Shown here: positions 25,339 through 37,284 of the stretch, piece by piece
Position numbering within the stretch: the first letter of the stretch is position 1
How the letters are laid out: each line of letters begins with the position of its first letter
Notes under the pieces: generated by a model
The model's input: only the letters and a program-made list of their open reading frames with translations
Database searches by the model: none
Told to the model about the DNA's origin: nothing
Translations under genes and position numbers: made by a program
From: Lolium rigidum
Taxonomy: Eukaryota > Streptophyta > Magnoliopsida > Poales > Poaceae
DNA: 64,000 nt
Assembly: GCF_022539505.1 (NCBI RefSeq)
Contig: NC_061510.1
Coordinates: 100,394,292 to 100,458,291, forward strand
Reading direction: 5' to 3'

Positions 25339-27753
25339 AATGATGAAGCTCTTTCCTCTTCCAGAGGCTACTGAGGTCAGTTGCCCCAGTTACACTATCT
25401 TGCCATACTCTATATCTAATGGTGCAATGGTTTGTTCATATTCCTTCACACAATTTACGACTAGATAGTTCTACTCAGGGACAAATTGGTTCTCTATAAC
25501 ATGTGTCACAGTTTCATTATTACCCCAGTGACACCAGAAGGATTGTAGTAGTACATCATCTGGGACTGGAACTGAGAAAAGTATCTGAGTATCGGTTAGT
25601 TGTTTATTAAAGATGTTTAAAAACTAGGAATATGAAAAATAGTGCTTGCCTTTTTTACTTAGGTCTATTTCTTCCATTGCATTGTTTTGTACTGTACTGC
25701 ACAGCAAAAACATGTACTTATAAATGTTTTGTCTTCACCTTGATTGTGGTTCACAACAATCCACCAGTTTGGGGTGCGAAAGAAAACTGCCATTTGCATT
25801 GCACGCATAAATCCTGTTCATAATAATCCACCAGTTTGGGGTGCCCTGCACACTGCCCTTGCGACCTTCTGAATTTTCTTTCTGTTCACTGCTTGACCTG
25901 TCAGCGAGCATATCTGTCATATATTTAGGAACCTTCCAGACTTCGCTAATTGTGCAAAAGATAGATTTGACTTGGACAATTATGAACAATGTGATGTGAT
26001 TTACAAGATATAGCTAGCACTTGATAGTCGTCTTATTAGGCCGATGCTATGGGTTCTATCACCAGTGTTGGATTCCAGCGATTATCACGTAGACATCCTA
26101 CATTTGATACTACAAGCATCATTTGTCATATTTTGGTTTACCCCTTGACACTCAATTATTTTGACTAATGTAGGCTTCTCATGTGGACACAATCACATCA
26201 AGGCATCAACGAGCAGGCGCTAGGCTTGAAGGCAGCATCGGGCTAGTCCTAATGGAGAAACCAAATAATATCATATCTAACAGTTGGTCTGAAAGTTAAT
26301 CTTCATAGCAAGTGCCAGAAATTTTTATCTTTTCTGTTATCGCATTGTGTGAAACTCTCTTTGTAGCTGTAGATATATTGATTATGGAGGGCTGAAGTTG
26401 CCAATTGACCCGATGAAGTGATTTCCTTCTCCAGCAAGGAAAAATTCTGAATGTGAGAGTTTCTGTTTGGAACAACAAAAAATATTTAAAAAGCACTTGT
26501 ATCACTTACTGAGGTGAGGACAAAAAAGCAAAGTCTGTTTCCCCGTTGCTTGTAAGAAAATGTTGGATGAGTTTATTTTTGTTTCTTTAGTGCCAATGGT
26601 ACCAATTTGCACAAAGATTGCTGATGCTTTGTGAGAATTGAGTGGAAAATTATCCGGCTTGCTCCTGATGTTTGACCTGAGTGGGTCTCGCTTCTCAAAA
26701 TGCTGGATGGCTTGGATATTGTTCTGTCAGGCCAGCATGATGAACGGAAGCTTGATTGGCATTCAAATACATGTCTTCTTGGACTTGTTTAAGCACTCAT
26801 TTCTCTGTTCTGGCAGGAGCTTTGCAAAGAAGCTCAGCAAGCAGAACAAATACATGTCCTAAGTTGCAGTTTTGGTAAATTTTGAGCTTATAAATTCTCA
26901 TACAGTAGTAAAAATAAGAATCAGAAATAAAAGACACATAATTAACGAAAACATAGAATTCAGAAACAAAAAGTGTGATGGCAGCCTGGCAACTGTTCTT
27001 TTCCAGACAAGCGACGTTAGTGGAGGCAGAAGCAGGTCTCTTCGCGATCATACATCTATCGTGCTCATGCGATTGAGAGATCAGTGTAGAACCTAGGAGG
27101 CTGGTAGCCAGTCTTTCCTATTGTTCCCTGTTGGGTTGATCCCTTCCCCTGCCCTGAACATTGTCAAGCTTCACCCTAAAAACCCTCAAAGTGGGATGGG
27201 ACTATACGTCGTGCTCTCCAAGCGATGGTCATTTTTTGAACCATGGGAAATTATATTACCTCTGTCCATAAAAAAGTGAAGTTTGTCTAAATCTAGATGT
27301 GTTGGATATTCTTTAGTAGTACTCCAGTATATAGGTACATCCAAATTTTGATATATATATATATTTTTTGCGAAACGCAGTACAATCAAAGACGCTCACA
27401 CATACACGTACACACTCACTCCTATGAACGCACACACGCACACCCTACCAATATGAGCACCTCCGAGAGACTGCGTCGAAGAACTGATCCGGCGGGTTTT
27501 GAGATTGACGAAATCACCGCAGGCGCCTCGCTGTCGACGGAAATGTCGCCTCTTTTATGAGACATCAAAGTGGTTCACTCATTTTTTTTTCTGTAATACA
27601 TTAGGAAAATTCAAAGGCTGGAAAGAAATAATAAATACGACATCAATTAGGCAAATTAAGCCTATGGATCCCTACAGTTCATCCTGAGCTCACAGCCGTG
27701 TGAAATCATGGTGTCAATATCTTTCCAAAAATGTTCAAGTAATTAAAGATATG
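25339..27753 (+). other. PP1 3' UTR and downstream intergenic DNA
   Basis: A possible UTR splice donor (CTGAGGTCAGT) lies near 25375, so the UTR may continue past an intron. No second protein is seen. A ~20-bp direct repeat (AATCCACCAGTTTGGGGTGC) occurs near 25758 and 25826. From about 27260 a Stowaway-derived piece and a grass repeat follow. Confidence 0.5.
27262..27560. repeat. Degenerate Stowaway-like piece and a common grass repeat
   Basis: ACCTCTGTCCATAAAAAAGTG, followed by GTTTGTCTAAATCTAGATGT, resembles one arm of a Stowaway MITE; the other arm is not recognisable. A (TA)n tract then leads into CACACGCACACCCTACCAA and TATGAGCACCTCCGAGAGAC, a phrase I associate with repeats scattered near Pooideae genes. 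I cannot give the class. Confidence 0.4.
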
Positions 27754-27765
27754 CTATATATATTC
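27754..27765 (+). promoter_or_regulatory. TATA box candidate of the B3 gene
   Basis: CTATATATATTC lies about 90 bp before the ATG at 27855, a sensible distance for a short 5' leader. Confidence 0.5.
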
Positions 27766-27854
27766 TCCCTTTTTACAGCATTTGCCGATCAAAGATCCGC
27801 AGGAATAGAGAATACCCAGCGAAAACCTACTCGCCTCCGACGGCTTCTGTGCTG

Positions 27855-28613
27855 ATGTTGGGTTCAGGATTTGCACCCGCTTTCCTCAATGGGGCAAAAG
27901 ATGACGGCCGCGGAGGCGGCGGCGACTGCGACGGCGAGGTTGCCATGATGGAGCACCTATTCGACAGGGTGCTAACGCCCAGCGACATGGGCGATCTGCT
28001 CATGATCCCACGGCAGCACATCGCGAAGCTCACCAATGTGCCGGTGAACAGCGAGCAGGCAGACTTCGTCGTCTTGGAGGACAGAGCGGTGGCCGGAAAG
28101 CTGTGGCGCATCGACTCCTACACTATCAGCGACCGCCTGGGCTTGACCAAAGGTTGGGGCCTGGGCTTCTTCGTCAAGGAGAAGGGTCTCGCCGCCGGGG
28201 ACACCGTCTCTTTCTTCCGCGGCGCCATGGACGGACGCCTCTTCATCGACTGCAGGCGCCGCCAACCAGATGTCTGGACCCCACGCTCTGTGTCTGCCGA
28301 CGAACTGCACCGCGGCATCTTCCCCTGGCCGCCGGCTGCCATCAGTTACGGCGGCGGCCACGAGGGTCGTGCTGACATGCCCGGTCCCGTCGTCAACCAG
28401 GCGACGCCGGAGAGTCCGCAGCAGCAGGTCCCGTGCTTGGGCCTCGATGAAATGCCAGCACACTTGCTGCCGAGGCGGCGTCCGCGGCGCAATAGGGTGC
28501 AGCCGGACGAACCCGTGGTCATGGTAGAAACCCCCACCATCCTTGAATCATCGCCGCTCGTGCACAGCCCGGAAGCCAAGCGGGTGCGGCTGTTCGGAGT
28601 CTACCTAAACTAG
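27855..28613 (+). CDS. B3-domain transcription factor with RLFGV repression motif
   Basis: A single exon of 252 residues. The B3 DNA-binding fold occupies about residues 35-134: LFDRVLTPSDMGDL, IPRQHIAKL, LEDRAVAGKLWRIDSY, LTKGWGLGFFVKEKGL, AAGDTVSFFRG and GRLFIDCRRR. The GW and KEKGL blocks match the RAV/NGATHA branch. The C-terminus has KRVRLFGV (RLFGV at 245-249), the B3 repression motif of that branch, so it is probably a nuclear transcriptional repressor. No AP2 domain precedes the B3, so it is NGA-like or an AP2-less RAV. The DNA-contact loop is shorter and more divergent than usual. The ATG at 27855 is chosen as the first in frame; a second at residues 31-32 would still keep the B3. 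It converges with the coiled-coil gene. Confidence 0.85.
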   Translation: MLGSGFAPAFLNGAKDDGRGGGGDCDGEVAMMEHLFDRVLTPSDMGDLLMIPRQHIAKLTNVPVNSEQADFVVLEDRAVAGKLWRIDSYTISDRLGLTKGWGLGFFVKEKGLAAGDTVSFFRGAMDGRLFIDCRRRQPDVWTPRSVSADELHRGIFPWPPAAISYGGGHEGRADMPGPVVNQATPESPQQQVPCLGLDEMPAHLLPRRRPRRNRVQPDEPVVMVETPTILESSPLVHSPEAKRVRLFGVYLN

Positions 28614-29383
28614 AGCAGGTGACTGCAATCTTGGCAAGGAAATGTTTCCACGGGGAGATAAGTTTACAGTAGATCTCGTATGAGTAATTTGCATCTGTAT
28701 TTCATATTTTTTTGAGTTTTCTATAAGGGGCCAAGCAAGAAAGTTCTCGTAAGGTTTATTCACTAGTTACCAAAACCATTAGCACTTTCAGTTCTCTTTG
28801 GACAGCAACGGGAAAGGATGATATACCAGGTACGATACCACAGAAAATCTCATCTGGATGATTATTTCCCCTTGATCTAAGGTACAAAGGTAGGCAAAAC
28901 GCAAATTTCTTTTGTAGGTCAAACTGACAAATAAGAATGAATCCAAATGAGCCAAGAAATGATGAATTACAAGGCTGGTTCAATTACTATAAAATACTTC
29001 ACGATAGATGATCACTAGAGGTCTGCACAGGCATCAAGGGAGCACTTGCTACAAACCGAAATGATCAAAATAAAGCAAAACAAATGTCCACCGGAGTGAA
29101 GCCAGGTGCAATTCCCTTTGTCATTTCACTCAGTTTACAAAATACATGAGAGTAATGAATAATACATTAGGGCGGCACATGTACAACAATGTTGATTGAA
29201 CTCTATAAATGAACAACCCCCTAACGCCTGTTGGCAGACAAAAAAAAAGGGAGCATCAATTCAGTTTGCGAAGAAGTGCAATCTTGAGATCATGTGAGAA
29301 ACTTCTGCATCCAGAATTCCAGAGTGATATGTAGTGAACTAGTGATGTCGTTGCTGAATCTTTGCACTCGTGCCCCAGTGAAA
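28614..29383. other. Convergent intergenic region and 3' UTRs
   Basis: It separates the 3' ends of the B3 gene (+) and the coiled-coil gene (-). It is AT-rich with no open frame of interest and no repeat ends recognised. Confidence 0.6.
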
Positions 29384-32300
29384 TCATTGGATAGTCGCAT
29401 AAGTTTCTTGTTTCATTTTCATCAGATTACCCTCAATGTCTTTCAATACAGGTCTATACCTGCACGAGAGATGACAACTGTTTAATTTCACCAGCACAAT
29501 GGAGTGGGCTTAAGGAACAGGTAAGAAACGGAAGCGCAGACTTACAGGCGTGCGAGATTATTCTGTGTTTGGACTGCCTTTCGAAGTTGGGCTGAAAGTT
29601 TCATAATTTCTGCCGATAACCCTTCAGATCTGCTCTGTTCTTTAACGAGTTGGTCCTACAAGTGGTGTGCAAGCTACTGTAAACTGCTGACATGATACTA
29701 ACTGGATCTGACCACAAGCTGGTCATTACCCAAACAACAAATATATCTTCAGCAGTTTCAGGTACTAACCTTTAGAGAGAAATTCTCTGTCAGCAATTCT
29801 GGCGGGTTAGAGATGCTGGTCTCACTTTGCTCATCTAGCTGGACGTAAGTATTGCTTGCTTTGAACAGGTTAGCTTGCTCATTTCTTAGCTTCTCCAAGT
29901 GGAAACGGAGCTCTTCATTTTGCTTCAGACAATCTTTAACCTGGAAGTTTCAATTAAGTCAATAGGCAAGATGCAGATTTCATCCACAAAGGTTTCAGCA
30001 TCTCTATGCACAAACTGATTGGAAATGCCGATAGCAGACCTGATTCTCCCACTGCATGGTAACAGACATGGCTTCTTGGTATGAAGTTGATAAGGTTGAG
30101 TTCTCCTCGAACAGATTTTCTATTTCTGTTGATTGAGAATCTATCTGTTGAACTCAATAAAAAAAATTAGTAACAGTTTAGGAAATTAGTTTATTTTTTC
30201 AAATAAAAGGGAATCAGCATCATGCACCTCCATCAGCAACTTTTGGCGGCTCCCCTCTAACCTCTCAACCATCAAAGCCATATCGTGCAACTGGTTTTCA
30301 AGTTTCTCCCTATCTTGCTGTATAAATGCGATCAGTACAAATTGTATTAAGAGTCAAGATAGAAGAATACTATGAACAAAACATAGTGAAGGTGAAGTAG
30401 AACTTAAGTTTCTTAGATGCGTTACCACTGAAAATGCCTTGCGTGCAGCAAATTCAGAAGCCTCTTCTGCATGGAAGGGAAAACTTAGTTCAGCAAGTAT
30501 AGATGCATAAGTTTGAAATAAACAAGATAAACAAGTTCCTTAGTATCATAGCATGTATCACCAGACTATGGAAAGTAGGAAGCAATGGAAAACACTATAG
30601 ATTGATAAGCGTGGGAGAAAAATACATATGACAACATCTAGAGAATAGACTTGGGTATTACTTCCTTCGCCCAGAAATGAAAGCATATTTTGTATGGTTA
30701 AGAAAAGGCTAGGTGTAGATGCACCCATTGCCCAAAAAATATATTTCAAAATGTAAAAAAAATCTGAAAAAAATCTACGTGTACATCTGGACATGTAAAA
30801 AAGACAATTTTCGGTGCCTCAAAATAGCTTCTCACAAGTTATTTTGTCTTTTTTACACATCCCACAAAAAATGTCTTTTTCCCACAAAATTTTGTTCGTG
30901 AACATAGCATGTCCGAATGTACATCCAGAATTTTTTGACATTTTGAAAAACATTTGGAATGCATTTTTCATTTGGACCTATGAACCAAAACACCACATCC
31001 AACCATATGTACTTTTAAATACAGATTTACTGATATTAATTTTATCATTTATGTCATATATATTACATATTAATAGTCTACCTTTTGCTTTTTTATAAAG
31101 TTGTGACTTAACCAATCAAAATATGCCTTGAATTTCCAGACAGAGGGATTAACTACTAAGTAAATTGTTCTACTTGCTTACTTTAGATTTTATAAACGGT
31201 ATAATGCCATGAAACATATGTGTCATCCACACCTGAAGATTTTTTGGTTAATGCAGCAATTTTTTCTTCCATCTCTCGCATTTCAGCTGCCAGAGCAGCA
31301 GTAAGGGATTGCTCTTCAGATAGCTTTTGCTGATCTTGTTGCCTCAGTAGGGACTCTTCGGCTAGTTTTTGCTGCTCCTGTTGCCTTAGCAGTGACTCTT
31401 CCTGTGTTTGCCATTTTTTAAGATGTCGAAGTTATTTTAGATGGATTAAACAAGCAAGTACAGTGATGAGATATAATGCATAAACATACTACCTTTAGCT
31501 GAGCCAGTAGATCTTGTATCTCCTTTTCCATGGCAAGAGTTTGCTCGCTTGACGCTCCCACTGCATATCCACCGTAAGAGTTGCTCATGACTTGCTGCTG
31601 CATGGTATTCAGCTGCGCTCTCAAGGATGCAGAGTCTTCTTCTGCCTGTTTAATTGCACCATTAGCACATTGGCAGTACTGCTAACTGCTAAGACAACAA
31701 GAAGTTCAGAAATACCCTGTACTGCTCCTCTTCTGCTTCCTTCAGCCGCTTCTTCATGCTCCTGAGTTGCGCTAGAGCATCCTCCTACTCAGCATAACAG
31801 GAAGAAGAGATGATGAGGGTTAAGCAAGCATGCACAATTAGCAGATCGGAGTGCATAATCTTAAAGAAATACCCCAACGAGGATAAACAAGTGTTGAATA
31901 CCTTGGCGATAACTGCAGCATCCTTCTCCAATGAAATGTCATTTAGAGCCTTTTGCAACGAGGGCACTACATTCCTCTCCTGCAAGTCGCAAATCAAGCC
32001 ACAAGAGGTTTACATGCATGTAAAATCATATGCACTAAAGTGCAGCACCAGTACCGGTTAGGAATATACTGTATGGAACTCACAAGGTCATTCAATTGGT
32101 TCACCAGGGAATCCTTCTCGACTTCCTTCTCGGCAATCTGGGGGGAAGCATGCTGCATGTGTTAGGACCTGCCCATCCTCAAGTAATATCCAATTACAGA
32201 CAAAGGTACCTTGGATAGCAGCATTTGGTTTTCCCTCTCTAGTTCCATGTTGCCATTTTCAAGCTGCTGAACTCGAGCAAGGAGCTATCATTCAGATGGA

Positions 32301-32823
32301 AGAAAAAAGCATGGTTATCGTATAGAAACAACTGCTGCCCATTTGCATCCAAAGCAAGATTTTTCAACGGCTAATTTTTGTCAAATGACATAGTGAATTT
32401 GTCCTAGCTCTTGGATATGAGGGAGGAAACTGGAAGAAAAAAAAAAGCTAACCTCTGCTCCGGCTTTTTGGTTCCCTGCAAGTTGATCGCCGGCACGGAG
32501 TTAGCACCGCAGCGAAGCGTACTGAGCAAAGATTGAAACGAATTGCTCCGGAAGAGAGAGGAGGAGAATGATGGACCAACCGTAAGGGTCGCCGGCGGCG
32601 GGCGGGTTGTGCTGCTGCTGCTGCTGCATCCTCTCGGCGGCCCTCTTCTGCCGGATCTCTTCCAGCTGCCACAAACGCAACAGAAATCGTAGCCTCGGAC
32701 ATCAGAAGCGGATGGGCTAAGGTAGACGCGGATCTGAACCGCTTCCCGTCTCCAGAAGAGAAAAACAGAAAATAAGCGGAGGCGTACGGTGCGGCGGCCC
32801 CTCGAGGCGTGGTGAGATTCCAT
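29384..32823 (-). CDS. Long coiled-coil protein, possibly BLISTER-like
   Basis: Fifteen exons join in phase on the minus strand: 32823-32788, 32665-32581, 32475-32453, 32284-32210, 32137-32084, 31979-31902, 31784-31716, 31645-31493, 31401-31233, 30466-30426, 30317-30228, 30144-30040, 29940-29770, 29655-29546 and 29459-29384. All have GT/AG borders; the total is 1335 nt, 444 residues. The N-terminus has a basic [12 protein letters not shown] segment and a Gln run. Almost everything from residue ~50 on is heptad-like coiled coil ([20 protein letters not shown], then [17 protein letters not shown]). A 14-residue unit [13 protein letters not shown] is repeated at 192-219. The C-terminus is [20 protein letters not shown]. 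It has no enzyme domain or membrane segment. It probably acts as a dimeric scaffold. Similarity in style to plant BLISTER (a Polycomb-associated coiled-coil protein) is my best guess from memory; a golgin-type protein is the alternative. All exons are open, so the gene looks functional. Confidence 0.85.
30711..30980. mobile_element. MITE-like inverted-repeat element in intron 9 of the coiled-coil gene
   Basis: The left arm (AGGTGTAGATGCACCC, TTTCAAAATGTAAAAAAAAT, GTGTACATCTGGACATG) is matched in reverse by the right arm, whose complement contains AGGTCCAAATG, TTTCAAAATGTCAAAAAAT and GATGTACATTCGGACATG. It lies wholly inside the 766-bp intron (30467-31232). Exact ends and target duplication are not clear. 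Confidence 0.6.
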
Positions 32824-35088
32824 GGCGGCGGGCAATGGATCGACCGAGCTGTCGAGAATTGGGGAGGAACCCGGAAGCGCCGATACCCCCGGAACTCCTC
32901 CGATTCTGCAATTGCCGCGGGCAAGCGAGGTTGGGGAATCGAACCGGAGAAGAGAGGAAACAACGAGGCAACCGAAAATAATGGGCTGTGATGGGCTTGT
33001 CAAATGCCACAAGCCGCCACCGCGCTTAGGCTTGCTTGCGCGTTCTTAACGGACGGCCCAAAGTCATGGAGCTCAGGTAGTGTACTGTACTGAGCAAACA
33101 TGTTGTGCTTCTTTGATTCATACGATTCGTATAAAAATTGTGTAGGATTTAGATCTAATGAAATTTTTCTTAATACGAACTAATCCTACAGAAATCTTGT
33201 AGTGCAAATTCTTACAAATAAAACATTAGGTCATATCTCAAAAAAAATTATTTGGCATAATCAAACACAACTCATCTTCCTATAGGATCGCCATGACATC
33301 TCAATCTTATAATTTTCATATTCCTATAATTTCTCTATCCTATGAATCAAAGGAGCCCGCAATAGCCAAGCCTCTTCCTCTATAGTCATCTTCTCATCTT
33401 CTCGATCCCCCCGTGCGATGGCGCCCTAGGGTTTTGTTGAGCGCACCTTGCTCGGAGCCGCTGGCCTCCCTAATCCAACCAATTTGCACCACTCCATGTA
33501 TTGTTCTTGCTCGTCTCTTCGCGCTCGCCCGCACCACTGCATCTGTGCTCGTCTATGCAATGGATCAACGAAAGAAGCTAATATCTACTTCTTAACGATT
33601 CTTTTTTATTGGTTATTCCATGACTATCCATACGAGCTGCTCGCGAGCACTCGCAAGCACATAATGAACCGAGCCAAACAATGATTGCAACTCGTTAATG
33701 TTAACTAACTTAACGATCTGAGCCCTAACGATCACGAGGTTAATGAGCCAAGCATTAACGATCTAAGTTGTTAGTGTCTTTGAAAAAGAAACGTGCTTGT
33801 TTTTTTTTGGAAGAATTTCGCTTGGATCCGGCCATAATAGAGAAAACCTTCAGAGAAAGAGTTGGACAAAACCGCTAAGACATGGATAGGAGTTATCATA
33901 TACTCGTGACTTCGTGGACGAGAAAAACACTAACTTGGTGGTTCCGGTGAGCAATTCCACGCCGAACTACCAGAAGTAATAGAAGATGTGTTAAACATGT
34001 TTGCCTACCAGCATCCCATTCTCAATGATCACGGGGTTCCGAACATAGTATGTTCGGTGGTTTTGTGGAAGTTGAATTGGGAAAATGAGAGAAAAATGTT
34101 GGATGAGGAATTCTTTGAAGCTTTTGCAACGACTTATTTTCTCCGTACTTGCCAAGTGCCCCCTTTTAATAGTACATCATAGCTCTAGCTCAAGAAAATG
34201 CAAAAAAAAAACATTCTTTATAGGACCCATCCATTTTCTCACCTTTCAATAATTAACTTACTCCAGCTATATATCTAATTAGAATAAAACACGCAACACT
34301 TAGATAAGTGATTAGTTCGTTAACTGCCTAGCACAATATACTTGTCTTTTCATAGGACATATTCTCAAGAAATGAGATATGCTAGTCACGGGGTTGGTGT
34401 CTAATTAAAGAATGGCTATTTATTTACTAATAATGAAGAAATCACTCGAAGACCTTTAGAGGTTGGAGTATGAAGAAACAAAACTATGTGATATTTTAAT
34501 ACAAAACCCATACTCTAGACATAATTACTAAAGACTAGAGAGCTCATAACCGTGACAATTACCTACGTTTCTATAGAAAAAGCGAGCTAAAGTAGAATTT
34601 TTTGCCTTCAAGGATAAGGACAACAAGTTTATAAAAGAATTTTAAGGTTTTTTTAGTATATCAGTAACCCTGCAAGGACAAAAAAATTTCTTTAAATTTT
34701 CTTACAATTTTAGACTATGCGTAAATATAAGTGAGCCTAATGCAAGCTAGGTGCGGTAACCTAGATGATGATAGAAGATACTTTAAGTATAAAGGTTATC
34801 ACAGATGTAAATACACAAGTAAAGAGGTCGGATAGGAATAACCGAGGCATGTCGGAGACGGAGATGTATTCTCGTGTTCCCTTTCTTAGGAGGAAGATAC
34901 GTCACGTTGAAGAGGTGTGGGATCTCACGAAGGGTACGCAAATGCCACGAAGGCTCACCTCCATATCCGAAGCCTATCCCACAAAGGAATAGCTCACTCA
35001 CTAGTGGTAGATTTTAAGATAGTCTTCAAGCCCTCACAAACTTTCCACGGTGCAAATCCATAACCTAGATGCTTACGGGAGATCGTAG
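32824..35088. other. Intergenic DNA left of the retrotransposon nest
   Basis: Just upstream of the coiled-coil gene this holds its 5' leader and promoter; I see no clear TATA box. 33400-33600 has a short GC-rich, gene-like stretch (MRWRPRVLLSAPCSEPLA) without a recognisable family. 33700-34740 is AT-rich with nothing supported. Confidence 0.5.
34741..35088. repeat. Fragment related to the gypsy LTR at 11644-12335
   Basis: AAGTAAAGAGGTCGGATAGG, AATAACCGAGGCA and CGGAGACG parallel the segment near 11850-11893 (AAGTAAAGAGCTCGGGTATA, AACTGAGGCACGCGGGAGAC). It stops at the CGTAG target duplication and appears to resume at 56273 with TAGGGTTTCCCACAAACCC. It is the sequence into which the solo LTR inserted. 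Confidence 0.45.
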
Positions 35089-36136
35089 TGTAATATCCCA
35101 GGTAATGGGGTTACAAAAATAGAGAAAACAGGTGTGTGCATTACATTCATGCATAGAAAATCTGGGGAATTTTCGCGCTTTAAAGTAAAACAGTCACAGT
35201 AACTGAAGCTTCACTTGACCTTGGTGGAACTGAAGTAGCTCATCAAGTCAAGTGCTATAAACCTCAATGTGACCTTTGATAAAACCTTGTTTTGGGTAGA
35301 GATGATTTGATCTAAGTGGTTAGATCAAATGGAATTAAAACCAACCCAAGAACATATTAATCAAGGATCAACTACTTGATCTTATTAAAGATCATAACAT
35401 GGTAATCTTTGCCATAACATATGAACATCTATTTAACTATAAATCAAGTAACAATAAAATGGAGAACTATTCTAGACTTATCTGTTCCATGTCTTAAACT
35501 AATCCTTGATTCTACCATGAACCTCATGGTATTCATATTACTTCATTCTTGGAAACATAACAAGGAGATCCACTCTAGAAATATATATATCCTTCTCTAT
35601 TCCAAATTATTATACATCAAACCTAGAGAGGTGAGAGTCCTAATTTTGTTTAGGGAAGCAATGACAAACCTTGAGGAAAACCTTGGATATAAGTATCCAT
35701 ATGATCACAACATCATCTTTAAGAGGAACCCTAGGATATTATTCAAGACATTCCTAGAGAGAGAAACCATTTATGTTAAACATAGATATTGATGATCACA
35801 TCAATCCCTATGGATCCTAACCTTAAGTTAGTATTAAAGTCCTTCCCAAAATGAGAGAGACCATTCATACCAATTCCAGCCTTACTTATTAAGGAATCAA
35901 GGACAACCTTTGAACTAAAGTATTAGGAGGTAAACCATTTCATCTTAGAGTGGTGAGATAACCAAATATCAGATAGAATAAGACCATATCCCTGAGTTGA
36001 TAAAATAAGGATAAGACTAATCCAACTAAGCTAGACAATTGAATCCCTAGCCTAGATACCTAAGGAAATAATAAAAGTACACCATAAACCTAGAATAACT
36101 ATTCCTATATGAGAGAGCTCAAGCTATGGTGTTACA
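35089..36136 (+). mobile_element. Solo LTR, left part
   Basis: Begins TGTAATATCCCAGG after CGTAG (35084-35088). Together with 55321-56267 it forms a ~1995-bp LTR-like unit, TGTAAT...TCACCACA, bounded by the same CGTAG at 56268-56272. No internal region or second LTR is present, so recombination between two LTRs is the simplest origin. It is split by the Athila nest at its own TTACA (36132-36136). The family is not identified. Confidence 0.75.
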
Positions 36137-37284
36137 TGATACGTCTCCGACGTATCGATAATTTCTTATGTTCCATGCCACATTATTGATGATATCTACA
36201 TGTTTTATACACATTATATGTCGTATTTATGCATTTTCCAGCACTAACCTATTAACGAGATGCCGAAGAGCCGCTTGTTGTTTTCTCGCTGTTTTTGGTT
36301 TCGTAAATCCTAGTAAGGAAATATTCTCGGAATTGGACGAAATCAACGCCCGTGGTCCTATTTTTGCACGAAGCTTCCGGAAGACCGAGGGGAAACGAAG
36401 TGGGGCCACGAGGCGGCCAGACAACAGGGCGGCGCGGCCCAGGAGCTGGCCGCGCGGCCCTAGCGTCTGGGCCCCTCGTGACGCCCCTTGACCTACCTCT
36501 TCGCCTACTTAAAGCCTTTGTGACGAAACCCCCAGTACCGAGAGCCACGATACGGAAAACCTTACTGAGACGCCGCCGCCGCCAATCCCATCTCAGGGGA
36601 TTCAGGAGATCGCCTCCGGCACCCTGCCGGAGAGGGGAATCATCTCCCGGAGGACTCTTCACCGCCATGGTCGCCTCCGGAGTGATGAGTGAGTAGTTCA
36701 CCCCTGGACTATGGGTCCATAGCAGTAGCTAGATGGTTGTCTTCTCCTCATGTGCTTCATTGTCGGATCTTGTGAGCTGCCTAACATGATCAAGATCATC
36801 TATCCGTAATGCTATATGTTGTGTTTGTCGGGATCCGATGGATAGAGAATACTATGTTATGTTGATTATCAATCTATTACCTATGTGTTGTTTATGATCT
36901 TGCATGCTCTCCGTTATTAGTAGAGGCTCTGGCCAAGTTTTTGCTCTTAACTCCAAGAGGGAGTATTTATGCTCGATAGTGGGTTCATGCCTCCATTAAA
37001 TCTGGGACGAGTGACGTAAAAGTTCTAAGGTTGTGGATGTGTCGTTGCCACTAGGGATAAAACAATGATGCTATGTCCAAGGATGTAGTTATTGATTACA
37101 TTACGCACCATACTTAATGCAATTGTCTCGTTGTTTACAACTTAATACCGGAAGGGGTTCGGATGATAACCTCGAAGGTGGACTTTTTAGGCATAGATGC
37201 ATGCTGGATAGCGGTCTATGTACTTTGTCGTAATGCCCAATTAAATCTCACAATACTCATCATATCATGTATGTGCATGGTCAT
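36137..37284 (+). mobile_element. Outer element D, 5' LTR first part
   Basis: From TGATACGTCTCC to GGTCAT, where relative B inserted (TSD GTCAT, 37280-37284). The LTR resumes at 43997. Combined length is 1595 bp. Confidence 0.92.

Noticed and set aside
27972..28463. 163-codon minus-strand frame opposite the B3 gene
   Set aside because: Antisense shadow; the plus strand carries a clear B3 domain.
30711..30980. Extra coding exon in intron 9 of the coiled-coil gene
   Set aside because: The segment is an AT-rich inverted repeat of MITE type, and the flanking exons already join in phase without it.
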